Shown here: positions 34,701 to 45,975 of the stretch, piece by piece
Layout of the letters: every line of letters starts with the position of its first letter
Numbering within the stretch: position 1 is the stretch's first letter
Assembly (NCBI GenBank): GCA_013350335.1
Contig: CM023538.1
Span: forward strand, 60,005,080 to 60,069,079
Direction of reading: 5' to 3'
Length of the DNA: 64,000 nucleotides
Source of the DNA: Chimonanthus salicifolius
Lineage: Eukaryota; Streptophyta; Magnoliopsida; Laurales; Calycanthaceae
Made by a program: the position numbers and the translations under genes
The notes under the pieces: model-generated
Databases searched by the model: none
The model's input: only the letters and a program-made list of their open reading frames with translations
What the model was told of the DNA's origin: nothing

Positions 34701-37700
34701 ACTGGCAGCAAAATGAGTTCCAGATCTCAGGACCACATGGCTTGGCTTTAGACCTGAAATCACCCCATTCCTTTTCCCACTCCATATAGCTGATGTGCCA
34801 TTGACAACTGGTAATTGCAGATCCCTTTAATAATTAGGGCTCATCTGGACCATGACTCTCTACAACTCATATCATTCCATCCAACCTAACAACATAATAT
34901 CATAACCCTACATTGGATGAATTCATTGAACAAATCAGTGAAACCCAGTCACACTGTTGATTACACAGATCCCAATGTCAATATGCTGGAAAAGGGCTTC
35001 ATTAAGAAAGAAATCTTAATGAAGAGCCTTATCCACATGCAGTTTGTATCTAGATTTTCAGTGTCTGCAGATGCAGATACATCTGGATTCTAGATAGTCA
35101 CTAAAAGATAAGTGTGTCATCGTTGCAAAGGAAAAAGCCCATTTACAGTTACACATGAAAAAAGGATGCATACATTGCCACTTTGCAGAGGGTGTACATG
35201 CCTCTTAGAGCACCCAACTAATCCTTGGGGCATGTGCAAACCTTTCTATCCGAAATCTATGGGAGTGGCCCTTTGGGGTGGAGTGAAAATTGAACTCATG
35301 ACTCCCGCTTCCTGAGGTGGGTTCCTGGCCATCACTCCAATTCCTTTGGGTTTTTTGTGTGCAATCAATTCCTTAATCAACTAGCTGACCATAATACTCG
35401 AAATAAATTCTAGGATTCACCCTTCCAAATCAAATAAAACCTCTTATGATACAATATCTAATATGAAATCATCCTAGAACTATACGGATCGAAAAGTATC
35501 TCCCATCATCCTACATATTGTAATGGTTGGCCCATCCATTTCTTTTTAGTGTTTTGTCAACATAATCCAGCTTTCAATCTTTAAGCATGCATCACGATCA
35601 TTTGACAAATTTGTGTATATGTAAGAAAGACTACGAAAAGGATTCATCATACATTTGGAACCAGAAAAATAAACTGTAACAGAATGTTATATACAAATGC
35701 AAATGTAAAACTTCCCCACTTCGGGGGAGACTGCCTTGATATACCTGTTGTATGATACAAACTTTTCTTTCCACTTTGGAGAGAGTTCCTCTGACTCCGT
35801 TGGGACATGGGAGGTCTATATTTGAAGGTCATGAAGAAGGGAGCCAGGCCCTTGCTACACATCCCAGGGCTTGGGGTGTGATTCTCCCACATATTCTGCA
35901 GTAGGGTGTCCTAAACTGTGTCTAGAGACTAATTCTTCTTAAGATTATAGTTCACATTGGTTCACTACAGACACGGAATACAGCATCAGTACAAGGTGTG
36001 TTCTTAGGCCACTCTCTAAGAGGATTCATGAATTTGGCAAAAAAAGAATGGATAAATTTCAGTCTTGATTCCTACCATTTGGTGAATCTAAGGAACTTAG
36101 ATCTTTAGGTTACATCAACCTCCTTACATAAATTCTACTTTCTCACTTTCCTGCTGACCTCAGCCCAGAGCCCCATTCAAAATCCAGCCTCTAACCGAAT
36201 CATCTGACCAATACACAGTGCACCACCCAATATAACCTTTATTTTTCTCACTACCAGCTGAATCACAACCTATAGGCCATTCTTAAAACCCGTCCCTAAG
36301 TTAATCATCCAATCTAATACACTGGCACCACTCAAATGAAGCTAGAGATACACAGGCAAGCCTTTTGTATAAGAGTGCTCATGTTTCAGTACTTCAGGTG
36401 ACTTACATGATGTGTGTCAACAATGGATAGACAATAAAACAAGAATATTCTGCATAAAAAAAATCTCATTGTCCAAAATGCGGCATTTTAAAGTTGAATA
36501 TGGACCTTTATGCTCTAATCTAACATTTGTACATTTAAATGTCAATTATTGGACAAATGAAGGAACTGTTCATTCAGTTGCTAATTCCAGTTAGTCCCAC
36601 CAGAGGAATGATTTTGATCACCAAAATATTGAATGAGATCAGTGTAGAATACTTAACCCAAACAAACTGTAGATTATACCACCCACCCATGAATACCTTA
36701 GAATTCCCCTTAGAAATATTTAGTCTGAAAATTAAACAGGTTATCGAAATTATTTGGGGCCAGCAACACAGTTATACAAGAAAACTCATCATTTTACAAA
36801 GATGTTGTATCACATACCTTTATTGATAATTGTGAGAAGTGTCCAAGATCCGCAAACATGGCTTCTGAACCTGAAAGCATGATAAAGTAATATCAAAATA
36901 ATGCTCCGAGGTAATGAATGCCATAAAAACCAATATTTCATTTAAGCCATTGCCAGCTACCTGTTATACACAATAGTATTCCCCCCAAGGACATCCAACC
37001 TCCCCTTTGCGTCTTCTTCAAAAATTTGTACATATAATATGGAGAGAGTGCTTGATATACATGTGGATTCCAGTAAAATATATTATACACACCAATGGTG
37101 CTGATGCATAAAAGCCATGTTAAGACAATTGGTGCGAACAGGAAACCAACTCGATGGGTACCATAATGCTGGAGAGCGAACAAACATACGAGTATGATAC
37201 AAGCAACAGGAACCTCAACGTCTGCAAAATTCAGGAAACCTGATGAGACATAATGCAGAACTATATATTCTATATTGCTTTCAACAAATAACTTAAGTGC
37301 ACTTCAATACTTCAATCATGTATCAAAGATGCCACTACATGTTTGAAGCAATTGACAGTCCATACAGAATGGGTGGGAGACATTCTCCATCAAAAACCAA
37401 TTCATTTTCAATAGCTGTAATCTAAAATGATTAGCAGCAGAAAGGTGTCAAACAGAAACGTACCTACTTTGGTTTCTAAAGTTTGCGTTGCACCATGAAT
37501 TCTACCAAAATATTAGAACTGAACATGATCTGGAGACTTCCATTGTACATAAATGATCTTATGCACAAATTGAATGCTAAAAAGCATGAATCTCAGATAG
37601 GTTAAGGTAAGCTCTTATCTTGCCGTTTTACAAGTTTCCATTGGTTTTAGGTTGGACCACCTAGAGATATAAGTTGCAACACAATGGCAAGTGACTGTAT

Positions 37701-40001
37701 TCTCTGATGGTATAGAAGCTCCAACCTTGAAAGATAAAATAGAAATTAGTGGTTCCTATGCCTATAAAGGATAAAACCTGACAGACGCTGCCAAGTTTAC
37801 AGCTGTAGCTGACTAGTTGTAAGACAATCAACATGCCTACAAGTCTATGCTGATTTATAATATATTTAGTTCATAAAATAGTGACATGTGTATTAGATAG
37901 TGCCAGGAAACATGAGAACAGAAGGTAAATTAAAGGCGCCTCCTACAATGGCCAAGTGAAACTGTAACAGGTATATAAAAAACTAGTTCCTAAAAACTGT
38001 GCCTTAAAATACAAATAAGAGTGCTTCCCAAGGATGTAGTATTTAAGTCTGTAGGAAGGAAGTGCCCCGTTGAATACTTGCACGGATGTAGCTCAGTCGA
38101 CTTGAGCTTCTAAGAATAGACTAGAGGTTTCGAGCTTCAACTCTTCCCAGAGTTACCCAATACATGAGCCTTGAGGGTGACTTTGTGTATCCTATTGGAT
38201 TAGTTTCATCTCCTATGAAACTATGAAAACAGTTATGGTTTTATCCAATAGCCTAACACGTTACTGGGCCAATTCACAAGTCATGACATACAGATGATAA
38301 GGTAAGGATCTTACATTTGTGATGCTCTTTTGACATCGAAAGCTCAAGGCCTGACACTGCTGAGAATACTGCAAGATTCACCAAATCCAAGAAAACCAGT
38401 AAGGAAAACATTGAAAAACAGAGATCTCATATCCAAATCCAAATAAAAATTCAAGAAATAAAAACGCCGAACCCCATCTCTACCGGAAATTGCCGGTGTG
38501 AGGACCCCATCACCAATGACCATGCAAGTTCCTATCAGGGCTAGAACCAGTAAAACCCTCTGTAGCACCTTATGCTTCTCCAGCAGTGACCTCACCCGGG
38601 ATCCAACGCCTGTGTCAGGCCTAATGCCAGCCAATCCATCCTTCTTATATTCTGATAGCGCCTCATCTGCAACCTGGCAATTAGGCAAGAAGTTCACACG
38701 GGCATGCCGGCAGAGCAGTGAGTAGAGTGCGAATGTCCCACCCTCTCCATTATCATCCGCCCTAAGCACGATGAACACATACTTGAGCAGCGGCACCAGC
38801 GTCAATGTCCAGAACACGAATGACAGCACACCGTATATTTCTTCATTTGTCTCTGAATGCTGGATATCCTCGGCAAAAGTACTCTTGTATACATACAGGG
38901 GGGAAGTGCTCAAATCACCATAAACAACACCCAAGCTCTGATATGCCAATGTCAAAACCGTCTTCCAGGATTCTGTCTGCAAAATCATTAAAAACAACAC
39001 CAAATATTCAGGAAACCATTCTAAAGCAACCCAAAATCAGAAAACCAGTTTTCAGCATCCTAACTGATGCATCTTAGCAAAGAGTTGACTTGAAGAACTA
39101 CAACGAACAATTCTGAGAGAGAAATTATTCAAACCAGTAACCAGGAACACACAGAAAAGGGTGTATACACAGCAGTACACATCACCCATCACCCAGAACG
39201 CGAATTAGCACAAACTCATCTTGCAATTACGACTCAATGGCCAGGAAATCAGAATCAATAAACCAGAGAGGGAAGGGGAGCGGTCTAAATGTATTACAGT
39301 ACCCACATGTGCATTTTAGAAAAGGGACAACCCAAATTATTTTTCTTCTAAATAAAGAAAGAAAGAAAAGAAAGACAGAGGAAGGGCATGGGCACCCACG
39401 CTTGCAACACCCACCGGCGCATTCTAGAGGTAACATCAACACTGTAATTAGCAAACCAGAGAGCGAAGCGAAGCGTTCTACATGTACTACAGCAACCACA
39501 GGCGCGAATTGGACAGGGCTGCTAGTGGCGCAGGCGGCAGCCATGCAGGCAAACACCTCACCGGCGCATTTTAGCATGAGACTATGAAAAACTAACAAAA
39601 ACACAGATTAGGAAAAGCCAGAAAAAGGTGTGCTCTACTTCCCACATCACCCACCGGCGCATTCTAGCATGGCCCCCGTTGCCCATCTTTCAACTACAAC
39701 TAACAAATCAAAACAACAGTACAAATCGAGTATCAACACAAACAAGAAAAGGAAAAGCTCTGCTTGAATGTATGGAAAGTGAAGTACTTCCTGAAAAACA
39801 TTAACATCTTTAACCAGATATTGTTAAAAGGATGCTAATTTAGGTGAAATTCATTATTTTCCGGAGTCACTTTCCTTTCCATGCTTTCAAATGGAGACCC
39901 AAAACAAACAACACACATAAACACAGAAAACCTGGCGCAGTTTCAGCAGAGAAGCATCTCACCTTGATGGGATTCCGATAGATTCCACCCTCCAGATCCA
40001 T
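31792..40001 (-). CDS. KUP6: KUP/HAK/KT potassium transporter, KUP6/KUP8-like
   Basis: Membrane K+ transporter of the KUP/HAK/KT family; the closest members I know, Arabidopsis KUP6 and KUP8, act in K+ homeostasis, guard cells and growth control. Eight coding exons on the minus strand: 40001-39963, 38976-38484, 38368-38315, 37221-36961, 36870-36818, 34039-33916, 33465-33211, 32825-31792. Every junction has GT-AG and keeps frame, giving 770 residues, the normal length. The start [13 protein letters not shown] matches the family N-terminus. Family signatures are intact: [102 protein letters not shown] and the C-terminal [13 protein letters not shown]. Ten or more hydrophobic segments fill residues about 15-510; the long cytosolic tail, encoded by the 344-codon last exon, includes a basic [10 protein letters not shown] motif. 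No lesion seen. An upstream leader of up to about 400 bases with CT-rich stretches is likely. Confidence 0.94.
34040..36817 (-). other. Intron 5 of the KUP6-like gene
   Basis: The 2.8-kb intron between exons 5 and 6 has a donor at 36817 (AAAG|GTATGTG) and acceptor at 34040 (TTTGCAG|A), minus strand. It holds one SINE (35185-35360) and otherwise unique-looking sequence without coding potential. Confidence 0.75.
35185..35360 (-). mobile_element. tRNA-derived SINE in KUP6-like intron 5
   Basis: Read on the minus strand: AATTGGAGTGATGGCCAGGA (box A region), CATGAGTTCAATTTTCACTC (box B region), GGCCACTCCCATAGAT, GGATAGAAAGGTTTGCACATG, then AGGATTAGTTGGGTGCTCT. This is the clearest copy of the family and is in sense with the host gene. 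Confidence 0.65.
38078..38235 (+). mobile_element. SINE of a second tRNA-derived family in KUP6-like intron 3
   Basis: Contains GGATGTAGCTCAGTCGACTT (box A-like, as in a tRNA D-arm) and, 30 bases on, GAGGTTTCGAGCTTCAACTC (box B-like). The tail reads GATTAGTTTCATCTCCTATG. It is not a tRNA gene: no acceptor stem can be drawn and the anticodon arm is missing. Confidence 0.5.
38977..39962 (-). other. Intron 1 of the KUP6-like gene with degenerate internal repeats
   Basis: 986-bp intron (minus-strand donor GTGAG at 39962, acceptor TTTTGCAG at 38977). Its middle (39250-39670) carries three copies of CACCGGCGCATTYTAG at 39412-39427, 39559-39574 and 39652-39667, and two copies about 193 bases apart of an AACCAGAGAG..TCTA.ATGTA.TACAG block (39261 and 39454). 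It is GC-richer than the other introns. Confidence 0.7.
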
Positions 40002-40474
40002 GCCCGGACCGCTCAAGACTCAAAAAAACCCATTTGTAAGCAATCTCTGGACGAAACAACGCAGACCAAGATGGAGGAAGGTCTTCCCCAGCAACACCCA
40101 GCAGCGGCAGCAGATGAAAGTCGGACACAGAGAGAAACAGAAGTAAAGATGGAATCTATATCAAATGGGAACGATTCTGGGAGTCACAGAAAGAGTTTCA
40201 GTAAAATCACACGCAGAGGCCGGTTATGAAGATAGAAATCTTTTAAAAAGGAAGAAAATTAATAATAAAAGGTGAGAGAGGTGGGAAGTGGAGAAGAAGG
40301 AGAAGAACACGAAACCAAATAAAAAAGACAGGAAATGGAGAATAGAGATTAGAATATTCGGAGAGGGTGTCTTTGAAGTTGGTGGCCTCGTTTTTTATTT
40401 CTCTCTTCTTTTTCTTCTCAGATTAGATTTTAGCAAAAATATATAATTGAATTGATTCCGAGGATTGAAATGCC

Positions 40475-40503
40475 GATTGAGAGAGAGAGAGAGAGAGCGA
40501 GAG
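40475..40503 (+). repeat. GA microsatellite upstream of the KUP6-like gene
   Basis: A GA dinucleotide run (with one C interruption) about 480 bases upstream of the start codon; on the gene's strand it is a CT run. CT-rich tracts are common in plant promoters and leaders. Confidence 0.6.
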
Positions 40504-40864
40504 ACGAGTATCCGCTTTGTGTGCAAAAAGAACTGAAGACGTGGGGGAAGTGGAGAAGCTCTAGAAAAAAAACCAGCAAGGGTAATTTCGGAATATTGCT
40601 TTATTTTCTATCTTTAACGGAAGAGAATCTCGCAAAGTAACTGTTAACGGGAGTTGATAGCATGACGGTAACCTCCAGAAATCGACTCGTCCGAGTCAAC
40701 TCGGGACTGCCTCATCACTGTCTTCGGGTTACAATCTGAATTTGAAATTTCATTGGTATTCTAAATATCGACTTCTTAAAGGACGGTGAATTTGGGTTAA
40801 TATTTGGCTATAATTTCATTTCAAGTTTAGATTTTTAATTTTTTTAGAAATACTTTTTTAAAAA

Positions 40865-41010
40865 AAAATTACGTATAGGAAACCACCAGATATCTAGCGT
40901 AAAAACTCTCGGATGAGCCCACTACCTCTAGAACACGTCAAAGTTAAGTTATGGGATCTCAAACCCACTTCCTAAGATGAGAGGCAACCAATTGAACTAC
41001 ACCATGTTGG
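40865..41010 (-). mobile_element. Degraded SINE-like repeat
   Basis: Contains TTACGTATAGGAAACCAC at the left and GGGATCTCAAACCCACTTCC at the right. Read on the minus strand this gives a box B-like GGGTTTGAGATCCC and ends in GTTTCC..ACGTAA. It resembles 43455-43560, 45190-45372 and 56665-56760. Confidence 0.35.
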
Positions 41011-41336
41011 TTTTTTTTAGAAATACTTATCTTTAATAATACAACCAAAGTTTTAATTAAAATGTTAGACAGTTGGAATATTATCAATCTTGAGCCTTTT
41101 CTGAAAATTATAGTATTTTACTATGTGCATTTATTTCTCTTCTAAAATTCAATAAATATCAGTTGAAATTTTGCATTTCAAACAATACTGAAGCATAGGC
41201 CACGGTGGATGAGGTTAGATTTTAGTCTCTCAATTTGAATCTTAAGATGTTATTAAGTAGGTTTTGGTCGATTAACACATGTATTAAATGAATTAAGATA
41301 TCAATCTCTCTCTCCTTGTTTGAGTTGGGTTGTAAG

Positions 41337-41651
41337 TAAGGATGAAACTTGGGTTGATCCTCATGACTTGACTCGAGAAATCAGTGGTGGTTTGGGTTAT
41401 CTATTTGTATATTTCGGATCGAGTTGAATTGAGAATAAAAATCGACAAGAAATTCAGCTCAGGTTGGATTGAAAATTTTAAAATCAACTCAACGTAACCA
41501 AGTTATAAATAAATAGTGATTATGACTGAAACTCGAATCTAGTTCAAATCAGATCAGTACTCGAGCTGAGTTCGATCAGATTCAATAAGTTTTGACATGA
41601 GTCGGTTGGGTTTATTAAAACCCAGTTTAATCTACCCAAATTTCAACCCTA
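41337..41651. mobile_element. hAT-like MITE, TAGGG..GAAAC family, 315 bp
   Basis: Starts TAAGGATGAAACTTGGG and ends CCCAAATTTCAACCCTA. Flanks GTTGTAAG (41329-41336) and ATTGTAAG (41652-41659) form an 8-bp target duplication with one mismatch. The inside is rich in GAGTTGAA/TCGGGTT-type motifs. Confidence 0.75.
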
Positions 41652-43454
41652 ATTGTAAGATTTGTCCACGAATTATTGGTCAAGTAAAATTGAGCTAGCA
41701 AAAGTTTATAAAACTCAAAAACCAATTCCACTCCATTTATTCATTTAGAAGTAATTCAAGTAAACCTGTAGAAAAAAAAATGAGTCAGAGCATTTTCATT
41801 CCAGTAACTACAAACTTTTTACCATTTGTCTATTGTTTTAAACAAATGAGACACATGGAAAAGAAGATTTAAAACTTAGCATTCAAGGTCAACAATGGTA
41901 GCTTTCAATGGTCAATTTTGCATGAAGAATATCTCAGTCTTGGTATGGTAGAAAAGTGTGGCGGTGCATTACAAGAGGCGTGTTTCATAATCTAGAAAGA
42001 ACCTCCAAATGTCGGAAAAGCCCCACTCTTAAATACCTCTTCGCTGCTGCTTCTAATTTAGTACTAATTTGATAAATATGTTTAGGATGTCCATTCTAAC
42101 ATAAATAAAATTTGTTAGGAGACAGAGAATGAGTGAAATTTTTATTTTATTTTTATTGGTGTTCTGTTTATCAAGTACTAATGTACCGATATAAAGAACA
42201 TATACATACAGCAACGTAATTTGAAATGAGTGTAAATTATATAGGAGTACCATTCACAAAAATAGATGGGATTGAGTAACAAGGGAGTGTGAATTTAAAC
42301 TCTAAGGGGCACCTAACACTTAAAGCACATGTGGAAATTATTTATGAACTTCAATGAATATTAAATCCCTAATTGTGTAGACCGATAAACAATTAAAGAA
42401 AATGGATCCACAAGGAGGGCAATATCCTCAACCCAAAGCTCATAACTCCTCTAAAAAATATCTACCGAGACGCGACACTCAATCAAAATAGATTTTTAGG
42501 GCTTACTTTGTTAAGTCTAATGTAAAAGAATTATGCGAATAGTTTTTATATGAAGTTTCATCCTCGATTTGATAATCATTTCTTCTATTAATAGCTCATA
42601 TTCATCAAAATTTAAAAACTGAGATTACATGATTTGGATCATCAATTGATAGTGAAACTTTATATATTCCATATCCATCTAATTACTTATCAAATGAACC
42701 TCAATTTGTGGGATCCTACGATTGATCTAATGACATGTCATGTTAGTGTGTCTCGCTAGCTTAATTTTTCATTAATTAATTTGATGAACGCCTCGTTGAC
42801 GCATGGATTTATATAATATTTTCACTCCCTTGGATTATGTTTGGTATTTGATTACTTTATTTCATGTTTATCATATGTAGACTTTCTTATATTATAATCT
42901 CAATATTCATTGGTCCAGGTGTTTTATGAGGCATGAAAGGGTGGATTAGATCAGTGGATTAGATCTCCAACTCAGGGCTAAAGAATTATGTGATTGTTAA
43001 AACCATAAGCAATATTTTGCATAAATTTTATAAAATGGTCGAGATTGTGTGTTTAAATTTTATAAAATATATTAAATATTTTCTCCTACTTTAGTAATCT
43101 AATTATTTCATGTAAAAAAAAATAGCCCAACAATTGAGAAATAAAGGAAATCTAAGTGAGAGTCACCTATTTTAAAAGAAGAAGCAAATTGTCTGCAATA
43201 AATCAATTATTTTCTTTTACTGGATAATTCTAACATTTTAGACCATTCCAAATAAATATTAAAAATAAATTGTTTTATTTGATTCTTAATCTTGTGTTTG
43301 CGTAAACTTAATTGATTACTTGCACCTTCTTCCACATAAGACAAGCCACCACATTTTTCTCATGAAAGATGAAACAAACGTTTCCAACATGCACTAATTC
43401 TTTAAATTTACTGCCAATGGATCTTTTCAATTGAATATTCACCGTTCACTATAT

Positions 43455-43560
43455 ATTTTTTTTTTAAATTTATGTGTGGAAAATACAGTGAAAAACCTCC
43501 ACAGTAATACATAGTGCCCTTAAAGCACACAAGTAAAATCATAGGACCTTGAACTTAACA
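43455..43560 (-). mobile_element. SINE-like repeat fragment
   Basis: TTTATGTGTGGAAAATAC, GTGCCCTTAAAGCACAC and CTTGAACTTAACATC parallel the better copy at 45190-45372. Terminal parts are degraded. Confidence 0.35.
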
Positions 43561-44182
43561 TCTTTCATTTTTTGAGTCAGAAAATTATATTAAATTATTA
43601 AAAACCCTTTTTCTAAAAAAATAAGTACAGAAATCGTGGGTTCTGAATATCATTGGACGGCTACAAAATTTACGTACAGTAAAAAGTAACTAAGGTTCAC
43701 CTTTTTCGCATCAATTTTACATGAAAACGTGGATGGTCCACTGGGGTGTTGTAATAGTGAAAAGTGGTATTCCTGTAATAAAAAATGGATAATCTCTTTC
43801 CAAATGCTTAGATTATTTTAAAGAATCGAGGCTCGATGTTGTCATTTTAATGATAAAAGAGCTTTTAAAATTCAAATGGTACAATTTGAGATATATTGAG
43901 TACAACTCTTAAAAATCTAAATTGTTGATTAATTATTAAATTAAAAAATACTATGGGATTTTTTGAAACTATTAGATTCATAATTGGATAAATCAAATGA
44001 AAAATATTTGATTAAAAAATCTATAAATTTTATCACATCTCTCTAATTTGATCACTCCAACAATTGGTCCAATCATTTTACAAAATTAAAAAATACTCAA
44101 GTGTTTATGCATTTAAAAATTAATAAACAGTTTAATTTTTTTTTTAAAGTGAACTCTTCATACCTCAAATACCATTTAAAGT

Positions 44183-44248
44183 CATCCTCACCAATCTCAA
44201 ATAAGGTTATATTTCATCCTCACCAATCTCAAATAAGGTTATATTTCA
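44183..44248 (+). repeat. 32-bp tandem duplication
   Basis: CATCCTCACCAATCTC at 44183 is repeated at 44215; the two 32-base units are identical and are followed by a partial third start. Confidence 0.8.
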
Positions 44249-44312
44249 AGATTTAAGAAGTTAGTCCATTTATAAAATATGAAGATCTGCTTTTTCATTT
44301 TTATCCCAACTT

Positions 44313-44530
44313 TAGGGCTGAAACTAGAGCCTGTTGGTCAACCCATATTAAAAATTATTGAGCCAAGTTGTTGGTCTGAATTGCTCAATCTGACTCGACC
44401 TGAGTTGTCAACTCGATCCAATCCGAGTTGCTGGCCTGGCTTGACCCGAGTTGCTTGCCCGACAACTCGAACTGTTTTAGCCTAAATTTGGGAGAAAAGT
44501 TTCAGCAGCAAGTTTTTTATATTCCCTGAT
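44313..44530. mobile_element. Truncated MITE of the TAGGG..GAAAC family
   Basis: Left end TAGGGCTGAAAC is present, and the interior (AAAAATTATTGAGCC, GACCTGAGTTG, GTTTTTTATATTCCCTGA) follows 16840-17050. The right end is missing, replaced after about 44530 by a CGGTACCGGCAATACAG segment. Confidence 0.55.
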
Positions 44531-45189
44531 ACATATCGGTACCGGCAATACAGCCGTAATGGTCGCCTGTATTGATGAACCGAATTTTTCTCCCTTGCAT
44601 TATATTAGTATTGAAAAACTAAAGAAATTTATGAAAAATATACTAGAAAATAAGAACAAGATATTTTAAAATTGGATTTAATTAGTTGGAAAGGTTTGAT
44701 CTAACCTTATGATAAATCTAAAAATAGATGATATTTATGGAAAAAATGACATAAAAGGAGATTTTGTAATTACATTTGGTGAGTTTGAATGAATTTTGCC
44801 ATAGACTTTTTATTTTAGTACTTAAAACTAAAAAAATTATGTTAAAAAATGTGTGAAATATAGAAAGAATTATCTACTACAATATTTTAATCAATATTAC
44901 TCACGAGAAAATATGATTCTTGCTAATATATTAATAAATAGGAATTTCATATGTGAGGGAAGAACCCTGCATAAATAGATCTCCATGGTCTAAATCTAAG
45001 TATTCAATTAAAAATTTTCTCTAATCTCCATACGTCCTTTTTATTTTATAAAAAAATCAATCTTTTTATTTTTCATTAACTGCAAGCTGATAATATTTGT
45101 GTTTGAATACATCTCACAGCTGAAATATTTTATTATTTAAAAATTGAAATTTTCATTCCCACATAAAGATTTTTACACATTCTAACTTT

Positions 45190-45372
45190 TTTTTTTGAAT
45201 TTACGCATGGGAAACCGCAAAAAATCCTTCGTAAAACTCCCATAAGTGATACCCATTGTCTTTAAGGCACACCTAGGTGAAACCATGGGAGTTCTCCTAT
45301 AGATGATACCCACTGTCCTTAAGACACACTAGGTGAAACCATGGGAGTTTGAACCTAGCACCATGGGAGATT
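45190..45372 (-). mobile_element. SINE of the GTTCAAACTCCC family with internal duplication
   Basis: On the minus strand it begins at the box B-like GGTTCAAACTCCC (45345-45357) and runs through CATGGTTTCACCTAG to GGTTTCCCATGCGTAAA near 45200. A 56-base internal block (GATACCCA.TGTC..., 45248 and 45304) is duplicated in tandem. Confidence 0.45.
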
Positions 45373-45777
45373 CTAACTTTCTTCCTCAGTGTCTATCTTG
45401 TTAAATATTTCTACCATATTTCTTTCATCATCGACCATTATATAGTTTCCTATTTAATGATGTTAACCCATCCCAAGTAGGGTGCGTATAAAAAATTATA
45501 TAATGGCACATAATATATAATATATTGGTGGGTTACATTGCCCAAAAAAAATAGAGGTAGTCAGTAGATTAATATTTATTTTATCGAAAATTGGGTGTCA
45601 TCTTATCTACAGACACAAGAAGAAGAAACCAATATCACCCTCAAATTCCACCCAAATCCCAACTCAAGAAAATGTAATTATGTAATACCCCTAGAAAAAT
45701 GTTATTGCATGTGACATATACATTTTTTATATTTTAGATATTATATTATATTTATGTTGATGTGGGTCTAATCAGGT

Positions 45778-45975
45778 TAACTCAAAGAGGTTAGAGTGAT
45801 AGTCAAGAACCTGCTTAAGAAAGTAGAGTCCTGAGTTCGATTTTTACTCTATTTCAAAATGGCTACTCCTTATAAAATTGCTCAATTTGAGTAGGTAGGG
45901 AAGCTTGAACATATCTTCAGGATCAGTTGAGTATTCTAAGAGGCCTAGATATCTTAATTATCAAAAATCGTATTA
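45778..45975 (+). mobile_element. tRNA-derived SINE
   Basis: AAGAGGTTAGAGTGATAGTCAAG (box A region), GAGTCCTGAGTTCGATTTTT (box B region) and the tail AGGCCTAGATATCTTAATTA. Same family as 35185-35360. Confidence 0.55.

Noticed and set aside
38078..38150. Possible tRNA gene in KUP6-like intron 3
   Set aside because: It has box A- and box B-like motifs but no acceptor or anticodon stem can be drawn; it fits a tRNA-derived SINE better.
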